This document shows, in pieces, positions 45,080 through 54,887 of a stretch of DNA of 64,000 nt. The position numbers and the translations under genes were made by a program. Location of the stretch: contig CAWVWE010000006.1 of NCBI GenBank assembly GCA_963933975.1, forward strand, positions 30,038 through 94,037, given 5' to 3'. Numbering within the stretch: position 1 is the first letter of the stretch; each line of letters begins with the position of its first letter. Below the pieces are notes generated by a model, which worked only from the letters and a program-made list of their open reading frames with translations, did no database searches and was not told the DNA's origin. Source of the DNA: UBA10364 sp905182675. GTDB lineage: Bacteria > Bacteroidota > Bacteroidia > Flavobacteriales > Schleiferiaceae.

Positions 45080-48000
45080 ATGGAAGAAAAGAAAAGTATA
45101 ATCAAACAGTTTGGTCCTTCTACCTTTTCGGTGAAGAACACCATGACGGTATATGTGCTCACGGCTATTGTATTTATTGCAGGGTTCATGAGTTACACGT
45201 CAATGCCTTCTGAGGCATTTCCTGAAATTGTTACACCTGAAATTTATGTAGGTACTCCATATCCAGGGAACTCACCCGTGGATTTAGAGAAACTTATTAC
45301 ACGCCCTTTAGAAAAAGAAATCAATGGGATTTCCGGAGTGGACGCCATCAATTCTACCTCGGTAGAAGGATACTCCACCATCCAGGTTAAGTTCAACTTT
45401 GATGTATCTCCTGACGAAGCTTTGAGAAAAGTGAAAGACAAGGTAGATGCTGCAATGGGCCAGCCAGATTTTCCAACGGATTTGCCGGCGGATCCTAATG
45501 TATTTGAGCTGAACTTCTCAGAATTGATGCCTATTGCAAACATCAATATGTCGGGAGAGTTTTCTCTAGACCAGTTGAAGGAATACGGTGAGTTTTTAGA
45601 AGAAAAAATTGAAGATCTCACTGAAATATCCAAGGTGGATATCCGTGGGATTGATGATAAAGAAGTGCGGATTCTTGTCGACAACAAAAAGCTGGAGAGC
45701 ATGCAGCTAGGCTTCAATGATATTGCAGGAGCCATTCAAAATGAAAACATGACCATTTCTGGAGGTAATCTTCTCGTGGATGGTTACCGTCGGAATGTGC
45801 GTGTGGTTGGAGAAATTCGCGACTTGGATGAATTACGCAATGTAATTATTAAGAGTGAAAAAATGATGCTAGTTCGCCTAGGTGATGTGGCTGAGATTGA
45901 ATTTGATGAGGTGGAACGCCAGTCTTATGCTCGTCAATACGGCTCTTCAGTGGTGATGTTGGACGTTTTCAAACGCTCGGGTGAAAACCAGATTATTGTT
46001 TCTGAAAAAATCGCTCAAATATTGGCAGAAGCCCAAGAAAGCTATTTTCCGGACAACCTCAATATATCTGTAACGAACGATACCTCTGAGCAAACAAAAA
46101 CCCAAGTAGCGGATCTTGAAAACTCCATTATTTTCGGAATGCTTCTCGTAGTTATTGTCTTGATGTTTTTCTTGGGACTTCGCAATGCATTATTTGTTGG
46201 AATTGCCATTCCAATGTCTATGCTAATGAGTTTTGTGATTCTAAACGCCTTGGGTGTAACATTAAACACCATTGTTCTTTTTGCCCTGGTTTTGGCTTTA
46301 GGAATGTTAGTGGATAATGGAATTGTTGTTGTAGAGAATATCTATCGATTTATGGACGAAGGCTACGACCGTATTACTGCGGCGAAGTTAGGTGCAGGTG
46401 AAGTAGCTATGCCAATTATAGCTTCTACAGCGACCACCTTAGCAGCATTTTTGCCCTTGGCATTCTGGCCTGGTCTCTTTGGTGAATTCATGAAATACTT
46501 ACCGTTGACATTAATCACCGTTCTTTCGTCTTCGCTGTTTGTTGCTCTGGTGATCAATCCAGGTTTAACAGCAGCACTAATGAAAGTAGAAGAGGCTCCT
46601 TTAAATAAGAAAAGGGTCACTATTTACAGCGTTGCGGCTATAGTTTTAGGTGTAGTGATTGGCTATGGTGTCGGTAAAATGGCCTGGGGTAACCTGTTCA
46701 TTTATGCTGGTGCGTTTGCGCTGATTTATGCTTTTTTGGTAGTTCCTTCTACCAAATGGTTTCAGACTATTTTACTTCCATCTTTAGAAAACGGTTACAA
46801 GTCTGTTCTGGCTTATGCATTGTCAGGTAGAAAACCTATCCTGTTTTTCTCAGGAACTTTTGCTTTGCTGATTTTCTCAGGAATACTTCTTGGCGCTTTT
46901 CCTCCCAAGACACTGTTCTTTCCCGAAAACATGCCTAATCAAGCGATGGTTTATATCCAGATGCCAATTGGTACCGATATAGCGCAAACCAACGATGTAA
47001 CCTTAGAGCTTGAAAAAGAGGTCATGGAGATTGTTAGTGAATACAACTATATTGATGCCAACGGAGACCAACAGAACTACATGGTAGAATCTGTTATTGC
47101 TCAGGTGGGTGAAGGGACGAGTGATCCTAACGCAGGGCCTTCTATGGCGCAGACGCCAAACAAAGCTAAAATTACAGTCGCTTTTTATAAGTTCTCAGAT
47201 CGTGTAGATATGGAGGGCAACCGTGTGAATTCTTCTGATGTACTCAATAAGATTCGTGCCACACTCAGTGATTACCCAGGAGTAGTGATTTCAGTAGCAA
47301 AAGACAGCAATGGACCTCCAACTGGACCACCCGTAAATATTGAGGTAAGTGGTAATGACTATTATCAATTGGTTGAGGTTGCAGATGGAATTAAAGCCTT
47401 CATCAATAACCAAAGTATTGCAGGTATTGAGGAGTTAAAGCTTGATGTTGAAACCGGAAAACCTGAAATGCCAATCATCGTAGACCGTGTCAAAGCGAGG
47501 GCGTTAGGCCTAAGTTCAGCACAAATAGGTGACGCGATGCGTACTGCGTTGTTTGGTAAAGAAGTTTCCCGCTTTAAAGACGGGGAAGATGATTATCCTA
47601 TTAATATTCGAATGAGTGATCAGTACCGTTATAATGTTGAGGACTTGATGAATCAGAAAATCACATTTCGTGACCAAGCCAGCGGAAAAATTAAACAGGT
47701 CCCTATCTCGGCAGTAGCTAAGGCAAAAAAGACCTCTACATTTTCATCTGTAAAAAGAAAGGACTTAAAGCGTGTGATTTCCATTCAATCTAATTTATTG
47801 GAAGGAGCTAATCCAACAGAAACTGTAGATGCGATCAAAGTTGCTATGGCGAGTTACGATCTTCCACAAGGCATTAACGTTAATTTTACTGGTGAGCAAG
47901 AGGAGCAAGCGAAGGAACTTGATTTCCTTTCTGGAGCATTACTCATGGCAGTCTTCTTGATCTTCTTAATCTTAGTGAGCCAGTTCAATTCTGCTTCTAC

Positions 48001-48532
48001 GCCATTCATTATTCTTGTAACCGTCGTGTTCTCTTTGATTGGAGTATTCTTAGGATTGGTCATTTTCCGAATGGAATTTGTGATTATGATGACTATGATT
48101 GGTATTATATCGCTGGCAGGTATTGTCGTAAATAACGCCATTGTATTGATCGATTTCATCAAACAGCTTTCTTCACGGAAGCTTGCTGAACTGGGCCTAG
48201 ATGAAAAAGACAAATTACCAGTACCGATTTTGATTGATACTATTGTAGAAGCTGGACGTACTCGTTTACGTCCCGTATTGTTAACGGCCATCACTACCAT
48301 ATTGGGATTAATCCCATTAGCCACGGGGATGAACATCAATTTTTACACCTTATTTAGTGAGAACAATCCACATATTTTCTTTGGTGGAGATAACGTGGTG
48401 TTCTGGGGGCCAATGTCTTGGACAGTCATCTTTGGATTGACCTTTGCAACGTTCCTAACTCTCGTTATTGTGCCAGTGATGTACTTCCTTTTTGAGAGTA
48501 TACAGCGCTTTATGGCACGTCTTTTCGCCTAA
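45080..48532 (+). CDS. RND family multidrug/efflux transporter
   Basis: A 1150-residue inner-membrane pump with twelve helices and two large periplasmic loops. SGVDAINSTSVEGYSTIQVKF is the usual porter-domain start. The proton-relay helix TM4 reads ALGMLVDNGIVVVENIYRFM: D412 is kept, but the second aspartate of AcrB (D408 there) is N413, as in many Bacteroidota members. A second half-repeat occurs around LAGIVVNNAIVLIDFI. Substrates unknown; drugs, bile-salt-like detergents or fatty acids are typical. Last gene of the operon, followed by a terminator. Confidence 0.94.
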   Translation: MEEKKSIIKQFGPSTFSVKNTMTVYVLTAIVFIAGFMSYTSMPSEAFPEIVTPEIYVGTPYPGNSPVDLEKLITRPLEKEINGISGVDAINSTSVEGYSTIQVKFNFDVSPDEALRKVKDKVDAAMGQPDFPTDLPADPNVFELNFSELMPIANINMSGEFSLDQLKEYGEFLEEKIEDLTEISKVDIRGIDDKEVRILVDNKKLESMQLGFNDIAGAIQNENMTISGGNLLVDGYRRNVRVVGEIRDLDELRNVIIKSEKMMLVRLGDVAEIEFDEVERQSYARQYGSSVVMLDVFKRSGENQIIVSEKIAQILAEAQESYFPDNLNISVTNDTSEQTKTQVADLENSIIFGMLLVVIVLMFFLGLRNALFVGIAIPMSMLMSFVILNALGVTLNTIVLFALVLALGMLVDNGIVVVENIYRFMDEGYDRITAAKLGAGEVAMPIIASTATTLAAFLPLAFWPGLFGEFMKYLPLTLITVLSSSLFVALVINPGLTAALMKVEEAPLNKKRVTIYSVAAIVLGVVIGYGVGKMAWGNLFIYAGAFALIYAFLVVPSTKWFQTILLPSLENGYKSVLAYALSGRKPILFFSGTFALLIFSGILLGAFPPKTLFFPENMPNQAMVYIQMPIGTDIAQTNDVTLELEKEVMEIVSEYNYIDANGDQQNYMVESVIAQVGEGTSDPNAGPSMAQTPNKAKITVAFYKFSDRVDMEGNRVNSSDVLNKIRATLSDYPGVVISVAKDSNGPPTGPPVNIEVSGNDYYQLVEVADGIKAFINNQSIAGIEELKLDVETGKPEMPIIVDRVKARALGLSSAQIGDAMRTALFGKEVSRFKDGEDDYPINIRMSDQYRYNVEDLMNQKITFRDQASGKIKQVPISAVAKAKKTSTFSSVKRKDLKRVISIQSNLLEGANPTETVDAIKVAMASYDLPQGINVNFTGEQEEQAKELDFLSGALLMAVFLIFLILVSQFNSASTPFIILVTVVFSLIGVFLGLVIFRMEFVIMMTMIGIISLAGIVVNNAIVLIDFIKQLSSRKLAELGLDEKDKLPVPILIDTIVEAGRTRLRPVLLTAITTILGLIPLATGMNINFYTLFSENNPHIFFGGDNVVFWGPMSWTVIFGLTFATFLTLVIVPVMYFLFESIQRFMARLFA

Positions 48533-48560
48533 GTTGGATGGCCTTAAAAAACTAGAACTC

Positions 48561-48593
48561 AAAAACCCGCGACGCATAGTGTTGCGGGTTTTT
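48561..48593 (+). terminator. Rho-independent terminator of the efflux operon
   Basis: AAAAACCCGC at 48561-48570 pairs perfectly with GCGGGTTTTT at 48584-48593, extended inwards by three further pairs, around a seven-base loop. The T run belongs to the stem and the stretch after it. It lies 29 bases after the pump stop. The A/T-flanked stem could also work in the other direction. Confidence 0.85.
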
Positions 48594-48613
48594 ATTTGCG
48601 CTAATTTTGGGAA

Positions 48614-50188
48614 ATGATCACAGCCCTCCGCGCATTAGAACCACATGAACTTCAAGACTTCACTGAAGAGGTCAAATCTGAAGTCATCCTTCGCGTCAAA
48701 GAAAAAATACCACACCTTGAATCGTCCTTGGCCGTCGCGGAATTAACCGTGGCCCTGCACTATGTGTTGAATACTCCTGAGGATGTGCTCATCTGGGATG
48801 TAGGTCACCAGGGTTACATTCACAAGGCCATTACAGGTCGAATGAAATCTCTAAATCACCAGCGCACGCCAGGTGGTATCTCAGGATTTCTCAAGCGTGA
48901 TGAAAGTCCATTTGACTTTTTTGGAGCAGGGCATGCCTCAACAAGTATCAGTGCGCTTGCTGGCGTTTGTATGGCAGATGCTATTAAAAAGCATAAGCGT
49001 CATAGGATAGCTGTCGTTGGAGATGGCTCTCTTACTGGCGGCCAGACTTTTGAAGCCCTTAACCACTTAGGGACAATTGACACTGATGCCTTGGTCATAT
49101 TAAATGACAATGATGGAAGTATAGATCAAACAATTGGGGTATTACATAACTATCAGAACTACCAATCCTACTTTAAAAGCTTGGGGTGGGAGTACCACCG
49201 ATGCGAAGAGGGAAATGACGTAACAATTCTGGTAGCTCAATTACAACAGGCATTAACGCTCGGTGGAAAACGGGTTATTCACGTTAAAACGACTCGTCCT
49301 GATCTCAGTCCTCCTAAGTCTTACAAGCCGGGAACTACTTTTCAGTGGTGGGCAGCGGAAGAAATGGGATTGATCTTAGCTGCTAATCCTGAGATTCAGA
49401 TTCTAAGCTCGGCGATGTTCGCAGGAAGTGGGTTTGCACCGCTTCGTGAAAAATATCCGCAACAGCTCCATGATACGGGTATTAACGAGCCCCATACAGT
49501 GACGGCCGCTGCTGGAATTGCCGCTGCTGGCGGCAAGGCTTGGGTACACATTTACAGTACGTTTCTCCAGCGCGCCATGGACCAAGTCATCCACGATATC
49601 GCCTTGCAAGAATTACCCGTAATTTTTCTTGTGGATAGAGCTGGATTTGTAGGCTCAGATGGACCTACCCACCACGGGGTATTTGATTTAGGCTTCTTAT
49701 TGGATATACCTAATGTGACGGTTTGGAACCCAATGGATGGCTCGGAGTTACAAGCCATGTTACGTAAGGCCTCAGAAATACAACCAGAGCTACGAGGCCC
49801 ATTATTCATAAGGTATCCTAAGGCTAGGACCAGTTGTGACTCTCCTGTAGATTTTATGGAATACAGGTTTTTAAAAAAAGGGCATAGCAATACGTTATTA
49901 TTAAGCAGTGGCGTACTGAGTTCCTTTGCGAAGGAGGAAGCTATGGATCATATTCATCTAGGGCAGGTAAAGCCGTTACCAGCAGACGTGAGGCGCATGC
50001 TCGGGCAATATCAAACTGTTGTGATACTCGAAGAATCTTTGGGGACAGGAGGTTTGTCCGGCACAGTAGCTATGGAAATCGCTCATTCTGATTTAGATAT
50101 AAAGTTAGTCGTACGTAAAATCAATGATGTTTTTACAGAACACGGTTCACGTCATGAACTTTTAAAGGCGACAGGTCTTTTGCCATAA
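48614..50188 (+). CDS. DXS-like thiamine-diphosphate enzyme (short form)
   Basis: A 524-residue transketolase-fold protein closest to 1-deoxy-D-xylulose-5-phosphate synthase, first enzyme of the MEP isoprenoid pathway. Support: LAVAELTVALHYVLNTPEDV and LIWDVGHQGYIHKAITGR near residue 60, AGHAST, the thiamine motif GDG (136-138) with NDND at 164-167, and GINEPHTVTAAAGIA with the cofactor glutamate. His34 corresponds to the active-site histidine. The usual length is about 590-640; the linker after the first domain is shortened, with CEEGNDVTILVAQLQQALTL in place of the canonical DGHD segment. It may be a compact DXS or a related ketolase. Confidence 0.8.
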   Translation: MITALRALEPHELQDFTEEVKSEVILRVKEKIPHLESSLAVAELTVALHYVLNTPEDVLIWDVGHQGYIHKAITGRMKSLNHQRTPGGISGFLKRDESPFDFFGAGHASTSISALAGVCMADAIKKHKRHRIAVVGDGSLTGGQTFEALNHLGTIDTDALVILNDNDGSIDQTIGVLHNYQNYQSYFKSLGWEYHRCEEGNDVTILVAQLQQALTLGGKRVIHVKTTRPDLSPPKSYKPGTTFQWWAAEEMGLILAANPEIQILSSAMFAGSGFAPLREKYPQQLHDTGINEPHTVTAAAGIAAAGGKAWVHIYSTFLQRAMDQVIHDIALQELPVIFLVDRAGFVGSDGPTHHGVFDLGFLLDIPNVTVWNPMDGSELQAMLRKASEIQPELRGPLFIRYPKARTSCDSPVDFMEYRFLKKGHSNTLLLSSGVLSSFAKEEAMDHIHLGQVKPLPADVRRMLGQYQTVVILEESLGTGGLSGTVAMEIAHSDLDIKLVVRKINDVFTEHGSRHELLKATGLLP

Positions 50189-50212
50189 GAAAATGGACCT
50201 AGCGATAAGACT

Positions 50213-50749
50213 ATGAAAAATAAATGTTTACTTCTATTACTCCTCGTGAATATTTGTGGGTTTTCACAAAAAAGAGAATTCGCTCTGGAGAGTTCTGCCT
50301 CTTTTAAATTAAAGAGTTTAACCTTTAATAAAGTGACAGGTACCATGGGGAATCCAACCGGATTTGCGACCTATGAGGATGGAATTCTTGTGGGTATAGA
50401 GGGTTGTCTGGATACAAAATCTATCAACACCGGGAATAAGAATCGCGACGAAAGCTTACGAGAGGATAAGGAGTTTTTCAATACTGCGAAAACCCCTTTA
50501 GTATGCTTTAAAGCCTCAAGCGTAATATTTATTGGAAAATCCTCTGGCTTAACAACTTATAAACTAGCAGGTAATCTTACCTTGCGCGGACTTTCAAAGC
50601 CGCTCCAGCTCGAACTCGTTGAGCAAAACAACGGTCTTTTGACAGGAACCTTTACCATCGATAGAGAACTATGGGGCCTAGGAGAAGGCTATCCTAATTT
50701 TACGATCTCGCAAAACATTGAGGTACAGGTGGACATACACCTACAATAA
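50213..50749 (+). CDS. YceI-like family protein
   Basis: A 178-residue exported protein: signal peptide MKNKCLLLLLLVNICGFSQ, then a YceI-like lipocalin fold (FNKVTGTMGNPTG; FKASSVIF; LAGNLTLRGLSKPLQLELVE). YceI proteins bind isoprenoid-type lipids in the periplasm. Lying 25 bp after the DXS-like gene, a link with isoprenoid metabolism is possible (inference). Confidence 0.82.
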   Translation: MKNKCLLLLLLVNICGFSQKREFALESSASFKLKSLTFNKVTGTMGNPTGFATYEDGILVGIEGCLDTKSINTGNKNRDESLREDKEFFNTAKTPLVCFKASSVIFIGKSSGLTTYKLAGNLTLRGLSKPLQLELVEQNNGLLTGTFTIDRELWGLGEGYPNFTISQNIEVQVDIHLQ

Positions 50750-52132
50750 ATGATGAAATTCAAAGATTTCGGCCTGAACGAAACACTATTAGACGCCTTG
50801 TTCCATATGAACTTTGAGGAGGCGACTGAGATTCAGGAAAAAGCAATTCCATATATACTTTCTGGAAAAGACCTTATCGGATGTGCTCAAACGGGCACCG
50901 GAAAAACAGCAGCATTCGTTCTGCCGACATTAAATCAACTGTCCGAGACGCCTAGTGATGGCGTACAGGTACTAATTCTATGCCCTACGCGTGAGTTAGC
51001 AATACAAATTGACCAAGAGATTCAAGGAATAGCGTACTTCACAAATGCTTCTTGTTTTGCTGTTTATGGCGGAGGAGATGGCGTTAGCTGGGAAGCTGAA
51101 GCGGATGCTCTCAAAGGTGGCGCGGACGTGATTGTAGCTACCCCAGGTAGACTGCTAGCACATATCGCACGTGGATATGTGAAGTTTGACACCGTCAAGC
51201 ACCTTATATTGGATGAAGCGGATCGCATGTTAGATATTGGGTTCTTTGATGATATCATCAAGATTATTGGCGAAATCCCAGAGGAGCGTCAGAGCTTAAT
51301 GTTCTCCGCTACGATGGCGCCTAAAATCCGTACTCTTGCGAAGGAGATTCTAAAAAATCCTGAGGAGATATCGGTGGCCATATCCAAACCTGCAGAAGGC
51401 GTTACTCAGAAGGTGATATTGGCTTTTGAGGAGCAAAAAATAGGGATAGTACATAGTGTGCTTCGTGATAAGGACGATTTTAAGGCCATTATTATTTTCT
51501 GTTCTACAAAGAAAAAAGTGGAGAGTCTTGCTCGGAAATTATTACAGAAAGGATATGCTTGTCAGGGTATTAGTTCTGATTACGAGCAGCAAGCACGTGA
51601 AATGGCATTGCGTGATTTCAGAAGCGGAAAAATCCGTGTCATGGTCGCTACTGATGTAATGAGTCGCGGTATCGATATCAAGGGAATTGACCTTGTCATT
51701 AATTTTGATGTTCCTGGTGACGCGGAAGATTACGTGCACCGTATAGGTCGGACCGCTCGTGCTAAATCAAAGGGTATGGCGGTTACTTTAGTATGTCCTG
51801 ATGACATGTTCAAGTTTGGCAAAATAGAACAACTCATTGACCGTGTTTTAGAGAAGGAACAACCACCTGCTGAGATTGGAGAAGGTCCACAATGGGGAGA
51901 GTCCAGTAAGGGTGGAAGAGCCCCTCGTAAGAAAGGCGAACAGGTTAAAAGCTCAGCTAACAAGAAGCCAAGGAGAGAGCATCCAGAGCGTGCGCCTAGA
52001 GCAGAAGGTAGTGGCCCAGAGAAAACACCTAAAAAGAAACGTGAGCCCTCAAAACATCAAAAAATGTTTGACGCACTCTCGGTTAGTAAAAAATCGGATT
52101 CACTAGATCAGCCATTGTCATCGAAAGAATAA
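50750..52132 (+). CDS. DEAD-box RNA helicase
   Basis: A 460-residue helicase with all core motifs: Q motif (NFEEATEIQEKAIP), Walker A AQTGTGKTAAF, PTRELA, LILDEADRMLDIGF, the SAT motif in FSATMAPKIRTL, and HRIGRTARA in the second domain. The last ~75 residues are a lysine- and arginine-rich tail (KKPRREHPERAPRAEG) typical of RhlE-type proteins that bind rRNA. It probably acts in ribosome assembly or mRNA turnover at low temperature. Confidence 0.95.
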   Translation: MMKFKDFGLNETLLDALFHMNFEEATEIQEKAIPYILSGKDLIGCAQTGTGKTAAFVLPTLNQLSETPSDGVQVLILCPTRELAIQIDQEIQGIAYFTNASCFAVYGGGDGVSWEAEADALKGGADVIVATPGRLLAHIARGYVKFDTVKHLILDEADRMLDIGFFDDIIKIIGEIPEERQSLMFSATMAPKIRTLAKEILKNPEEISVAISKPAEGVTQKVILAFEEQKIGIVHSVLRDKDDFKAIIIFCSTKKKVESLARKLLQKGYACQGISSDYEQQAREMALRDFRSGKIRVMVATDVMSRGIDIKGIDLVINFDVPGDAEDYVHRIGRTARAKSKGMAVTLVCPDDMFKFGKIEQLIDRVLEKEQPPAEIGEGPQWGESSKGGRAPRKKGEQVKSSANKKPRREHPERAPRAEGSGPEKTPKKKREPSKHQKMFDALSVSKKSDSLDQPLSSKE

Positions 52133-52186
52133 ACTCGAGAATTTTATGATGAATTCAACTACATTCTAATAACCAAAATGCTGTTT

Positions 52187-53884
52187 TTAAGCACGTTGTT
52201 TGAATAAATCAGTCTTTAGATTTGACAAGAGTTTATCGAAGTCATAGCCCTGTAAATTGAGCAGGACTTTTATTTTATGCCTTTGATTGTTGATATATTG
52301 TGGTGAAACATTGAGAAGAATCGCGATTTCTTTCGACCTGAACTCTAGGGCGATTAGCTTTAATAGCTGAAGTTCCTTTTTTGAGATTAATTTTTCTAAG
52401 GGTTTGAAACTATCGGTGTTAAGGTCCTCACAAAATTTACTGATCTTGAATCTTGTGATGCCTTCTTGATGCGTTCTTATGATGTTAAGATCCTTAAATT
52501 TCTCATCATGACTATCAACGGTATCATCTAAATCTGTCATCAGGATTCTTAATTGCTCTAGTTTCCGAATATTTTCCCTTGCGATCGAAGTCAGAGACTT
52601 TCTCAATTGAATTAGCTCTTCTGATAGCTCTAGTTTAACCGTCTCTAAGGAAGTGTTTTCAGCAGTAAGCACCACAACTTTTTTGCTTTCCATAATCTTT
52701 GCTCTTTGGGTGAAAACTATGGCTATAAGTATTAGCAAAAGGGCTAGGATAAACAAGTATATTATTTTTTCCTGCACTTTTTTTGAAATCAATTTTTCTT
52801 CGCGGTATTGCTGTGTCAATTTTTTTAATCTATCCAACGACTCTTGATATGCAGAATCATTCATAGGGCTTGTTACGTAGTTTAAGATGCTTTTGCGTCC
52901 CTCTGTGTTCGTATTGAAGTACAGCTGGATTAAAGAACGTAATTGCTCATCCTCAACTTTATTGTATAAAATATGTAGTGTCGAGTCAGTTACCTCGACA
53001 TTTAGAATATTCTCATTTTTTAAAAGGCCGGTCACTGCTAGATCAAAATAAGGAGAAGCGCTGGGCATTGACATTAACTTTTGAATGGTTTCGGATATCT
53101 GCCAATCGTTGCTCGTGTATAGGTTCAATAGTGCTTCTGGTAATTCTGAAATATTAGGGTAAGCATTCTGAATTATAAGGCCTACGCTATCGGCTTTTGA
53201 AGTATCATTTTTCTCAACAAAAGTGAATAGATTGTTTAAGTAGACTGGATTAACACAGTTTGGGTTTTTCTTGGTTATGATTTCTATTTGTTCAATGGAG
53301 AGTTCTATGTCATTTATTGTATTAGCAAGCCCAAGAATATTGGCTTCCAACATTTCTATGTACCACGAACTATAGGCTCGACATTTTTGAAAAGATATTA
53401 GTGCGCTGTCTAGATTTCCTCTACTCCAATGTGTAGCGCCTAAATTATTGTATACGCTAGAACTAAAAGAGCTATCAGATAGTAATATGAATTCTTTGGC
53501 AATTAAGTTTAGGTCTCTAACTGCCAGTTCCACCATCCCCTGTTGAAAGAAATAGATGGATCTATAATAAAGAATGTAAGGATTGTTATCAGTGTCGTTT
53601 GAATCATAAACATACGTTCCATTTCTTACATCACGTTTTACTTCGTAAGCATTAAGGTTTAGCAGCTCTCTAGTGGTCAATTTTGTAACGTCTAACTGGG
53701 ATTTGAAGTAGGCTATCTCATAGTCGTTTTCGGCTAGATATTGAAGAGCCTGCTCGACGTATACGGACCTTTTAAATTCCCTGTGTTCGTTATTCACGAC
53801 ATTTGCTAGGCTATCAATTTTGTTAGGTTGAGATTGCCCCACGATAGAGCAAATAGATAGGAGAAAAACGAGGGCTGCTTTCAT
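52187..53884 (-). CDS. TPR - transmembrane - LuxR-type regulator
   Basis: A 565-residue protein with signal peptide MKAALVFLLSICSIVGQSQ, a TPR-like periplasmic part (residues about 20-365), a single helix IIYLFILALLLILIAIVFT near 370, a coiled coil, and a C-terminal LuxR-type helix-turn-helix (EFRSKEIAILLNVSPQYINN). This one-component membrane sensor type is frequent in Bacteroidota. Signal and targets are unknown; the divergently placed CotH or Kelch genes are not adjacent enough to name as targets. Confidence 0.87.
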   Translation of the reverse strand: MKAALVFLLSICSIVGQSQPNKIDSLANVVNNEHREFKRSVYVEQALQYLAENDYEIAYFKSQLDVTKLTTRELLNLNAYEVKRDVRNGTYVYDSNDTDNNPYILYYRSIYFFQQGMVELAVRDLNLIAKEFILLSDSSFSSSVYNNLGATHWSRGNLDSALISFQKCRAYSSWYIEMLEANILGLANTINDIELSIEQIEIITKKNPNCVNPVYLNNLFTFVEKNDTSKADSVGLIIQNAYPNISELPEALLNLYTSNDWQISETIQKLMSMPSASPYFDLAVTGLLKNENILNVEVTDSTLHILYNKVEDEQLRSLIQLYFNTNTEGRKSILNYVTSPMNDSAYQESLDRLKKLTQQYREEKLISKKVQEKIIYLFILALLLILIAIVFTQRAKIMESKKVVVLTAENTSLETVKLELSEELIQLRKSLTSIARENIRKLEQLRILMTDLDDTVDSHDEKFKDLNIIRTHQEGITRFKISKFCEDLNTDSFKPLEKLISKKELQLLKLIALEFRSKEIAILLNVSPQYINNQRHKIKVLLNLQGYDFDKLLSNLKTDLFKQRA

Positions 53885-54192
53885 TAGTGAAAATTATATA
53901 TTTATTAGTATAAAAGTACTTAATAACATATAATAACCTTTATGAATTCCCTTTTTTAATTATTCTTAAAAAATTGATTATCAATGTTATATGAATTATT
54001 ATATCATTTGATATGTAAGGTGTTGAAACGCGAAGGCACTAAGTTCTTAACTGATATGGTTATTGAATAGTAGATGTTTGTCGAAATATTAGTTAACTGG
54101 TACTAGGCTAGATAGTCTTCAAATCAATAAATTTATTTTATTAAAAAATTGGTTCATGTCTTGATCCATGGGATTAATTTAAATCGACGAAA
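53885..54192. other. AT-rich intergenic stretch
   Basis: About 308 bases upstream of the LuxR-type gene. It is strongly AT-rich with several TTATAT/TTATTA runs. I see no gene, RNA or clear hairpin; it probably holds the regulator's promoter on the minus strand. Confidence 0.5.
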
Positions 54193-54459
54193 ATGAATAG
54201 TTTTAGTAAGTTTCTTATTCTGGGGTTCTCTTTTTTCTATTCTACAAAGAGTAACGTATCCCTTCAAGAACAGCTAAAGTCTTCTGCTTCGGAAGAGCTG
54301 ATGGAGTCATACGATCGGTTTTTGAAGATATATTTCACCTTCAAATTCGGCACGAACATGATCTCGTTGCGTGACATTATTTTTCTCGCCAGACGTTTGA
54401 GCACCTTTTTAGAGGAAGAAGATTTAATCACTCATAAGGTCCCACGAATTCACAGTTGA
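54193..54459 (+). CDS. Hypothetical 88-residue protein
   Basis: A small frame with a hydrophobic start (FSKFLILGFSFFYSTKS) that could be a signal peptide or membrane anchor, then a helical part ending in RRLSTFLEEEDLI. I do not recognise it. It is an orphan in a sparse 1 kb between two minus-strand genes, so it may be a decayed remnant or a chance frame. Confidence 0.3.
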   Translation: MNSFSKFLILGFSFFYSTKSNVSLQEQLKSSASEELMESYDRFLKIYFTFKFGTNMISLRDIIFLARRLSTFLEEEDLITHKVPRIHS

Positions 54460-54887
54460 TTGTGTGTCTTCATAGGCGATCAAAGAAGTCTTCCATGATG
54501 GAGTCACATGCTGAATGGAATCTGCGCATTCGCCAACTGTTGGCAATGGGATATTATGGGCACAAGGAAACTCTAAGCAGAAAAAAAGCCCCTTCTACAG
54601 AAGGGGCTTTAGAAATTAAACAGTTCCAGAAGAACACTTTACTTAACTATAGCTTTTGTTTATTGGTTGCTCAAGTATAGACCTGAATGGGTTGACACCT
54701 AACAATGATTTAGTGTTAGAGTGTCCAATTAATCAGTATTCATGTGCAATTACGGGATCTGTGTTATTGTTCAAGGCATCTACACAAGAGAATAAATGAG
54801 CCTCGTTAAATCGTCTTAAGGGGTTGCTTCAAGATTAATCGTTAAAAACACAGCCGCTTTTCTTCTCTGAAAAGTGTGTAGAGGTCG
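54460..54887. other. Stretch without a supported gene
   Basis: About 428 bases between the 88-residue frame and the end of the CotH gene. It holds the terminator hairpin at 54585-54610. A 74-codon frame crosses that hairpin and is not accepted. No RNA gene or insertion sequence is seen. Confidence 0.5.
54585..54610 (-). terminator. Terminator hairpin downstream of the CotH protein gene
   Basis: AAAGCCCCTTC (54585-54595) and its perfect complement (54600-54610) enclose the loop TACA. On the minus strand a run of T follows, so it should end leftward transcripts, in particular that of the CotH-domain gene, although it stands about 280 bases after that stop codon. Confidence 0.75.

Noticed and set aside
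54456..54680. 74-codon plus-strand frame
   Set aside because: It runs through a strong terminator hairpin at 54585-54610, and its sequence shows no family features.
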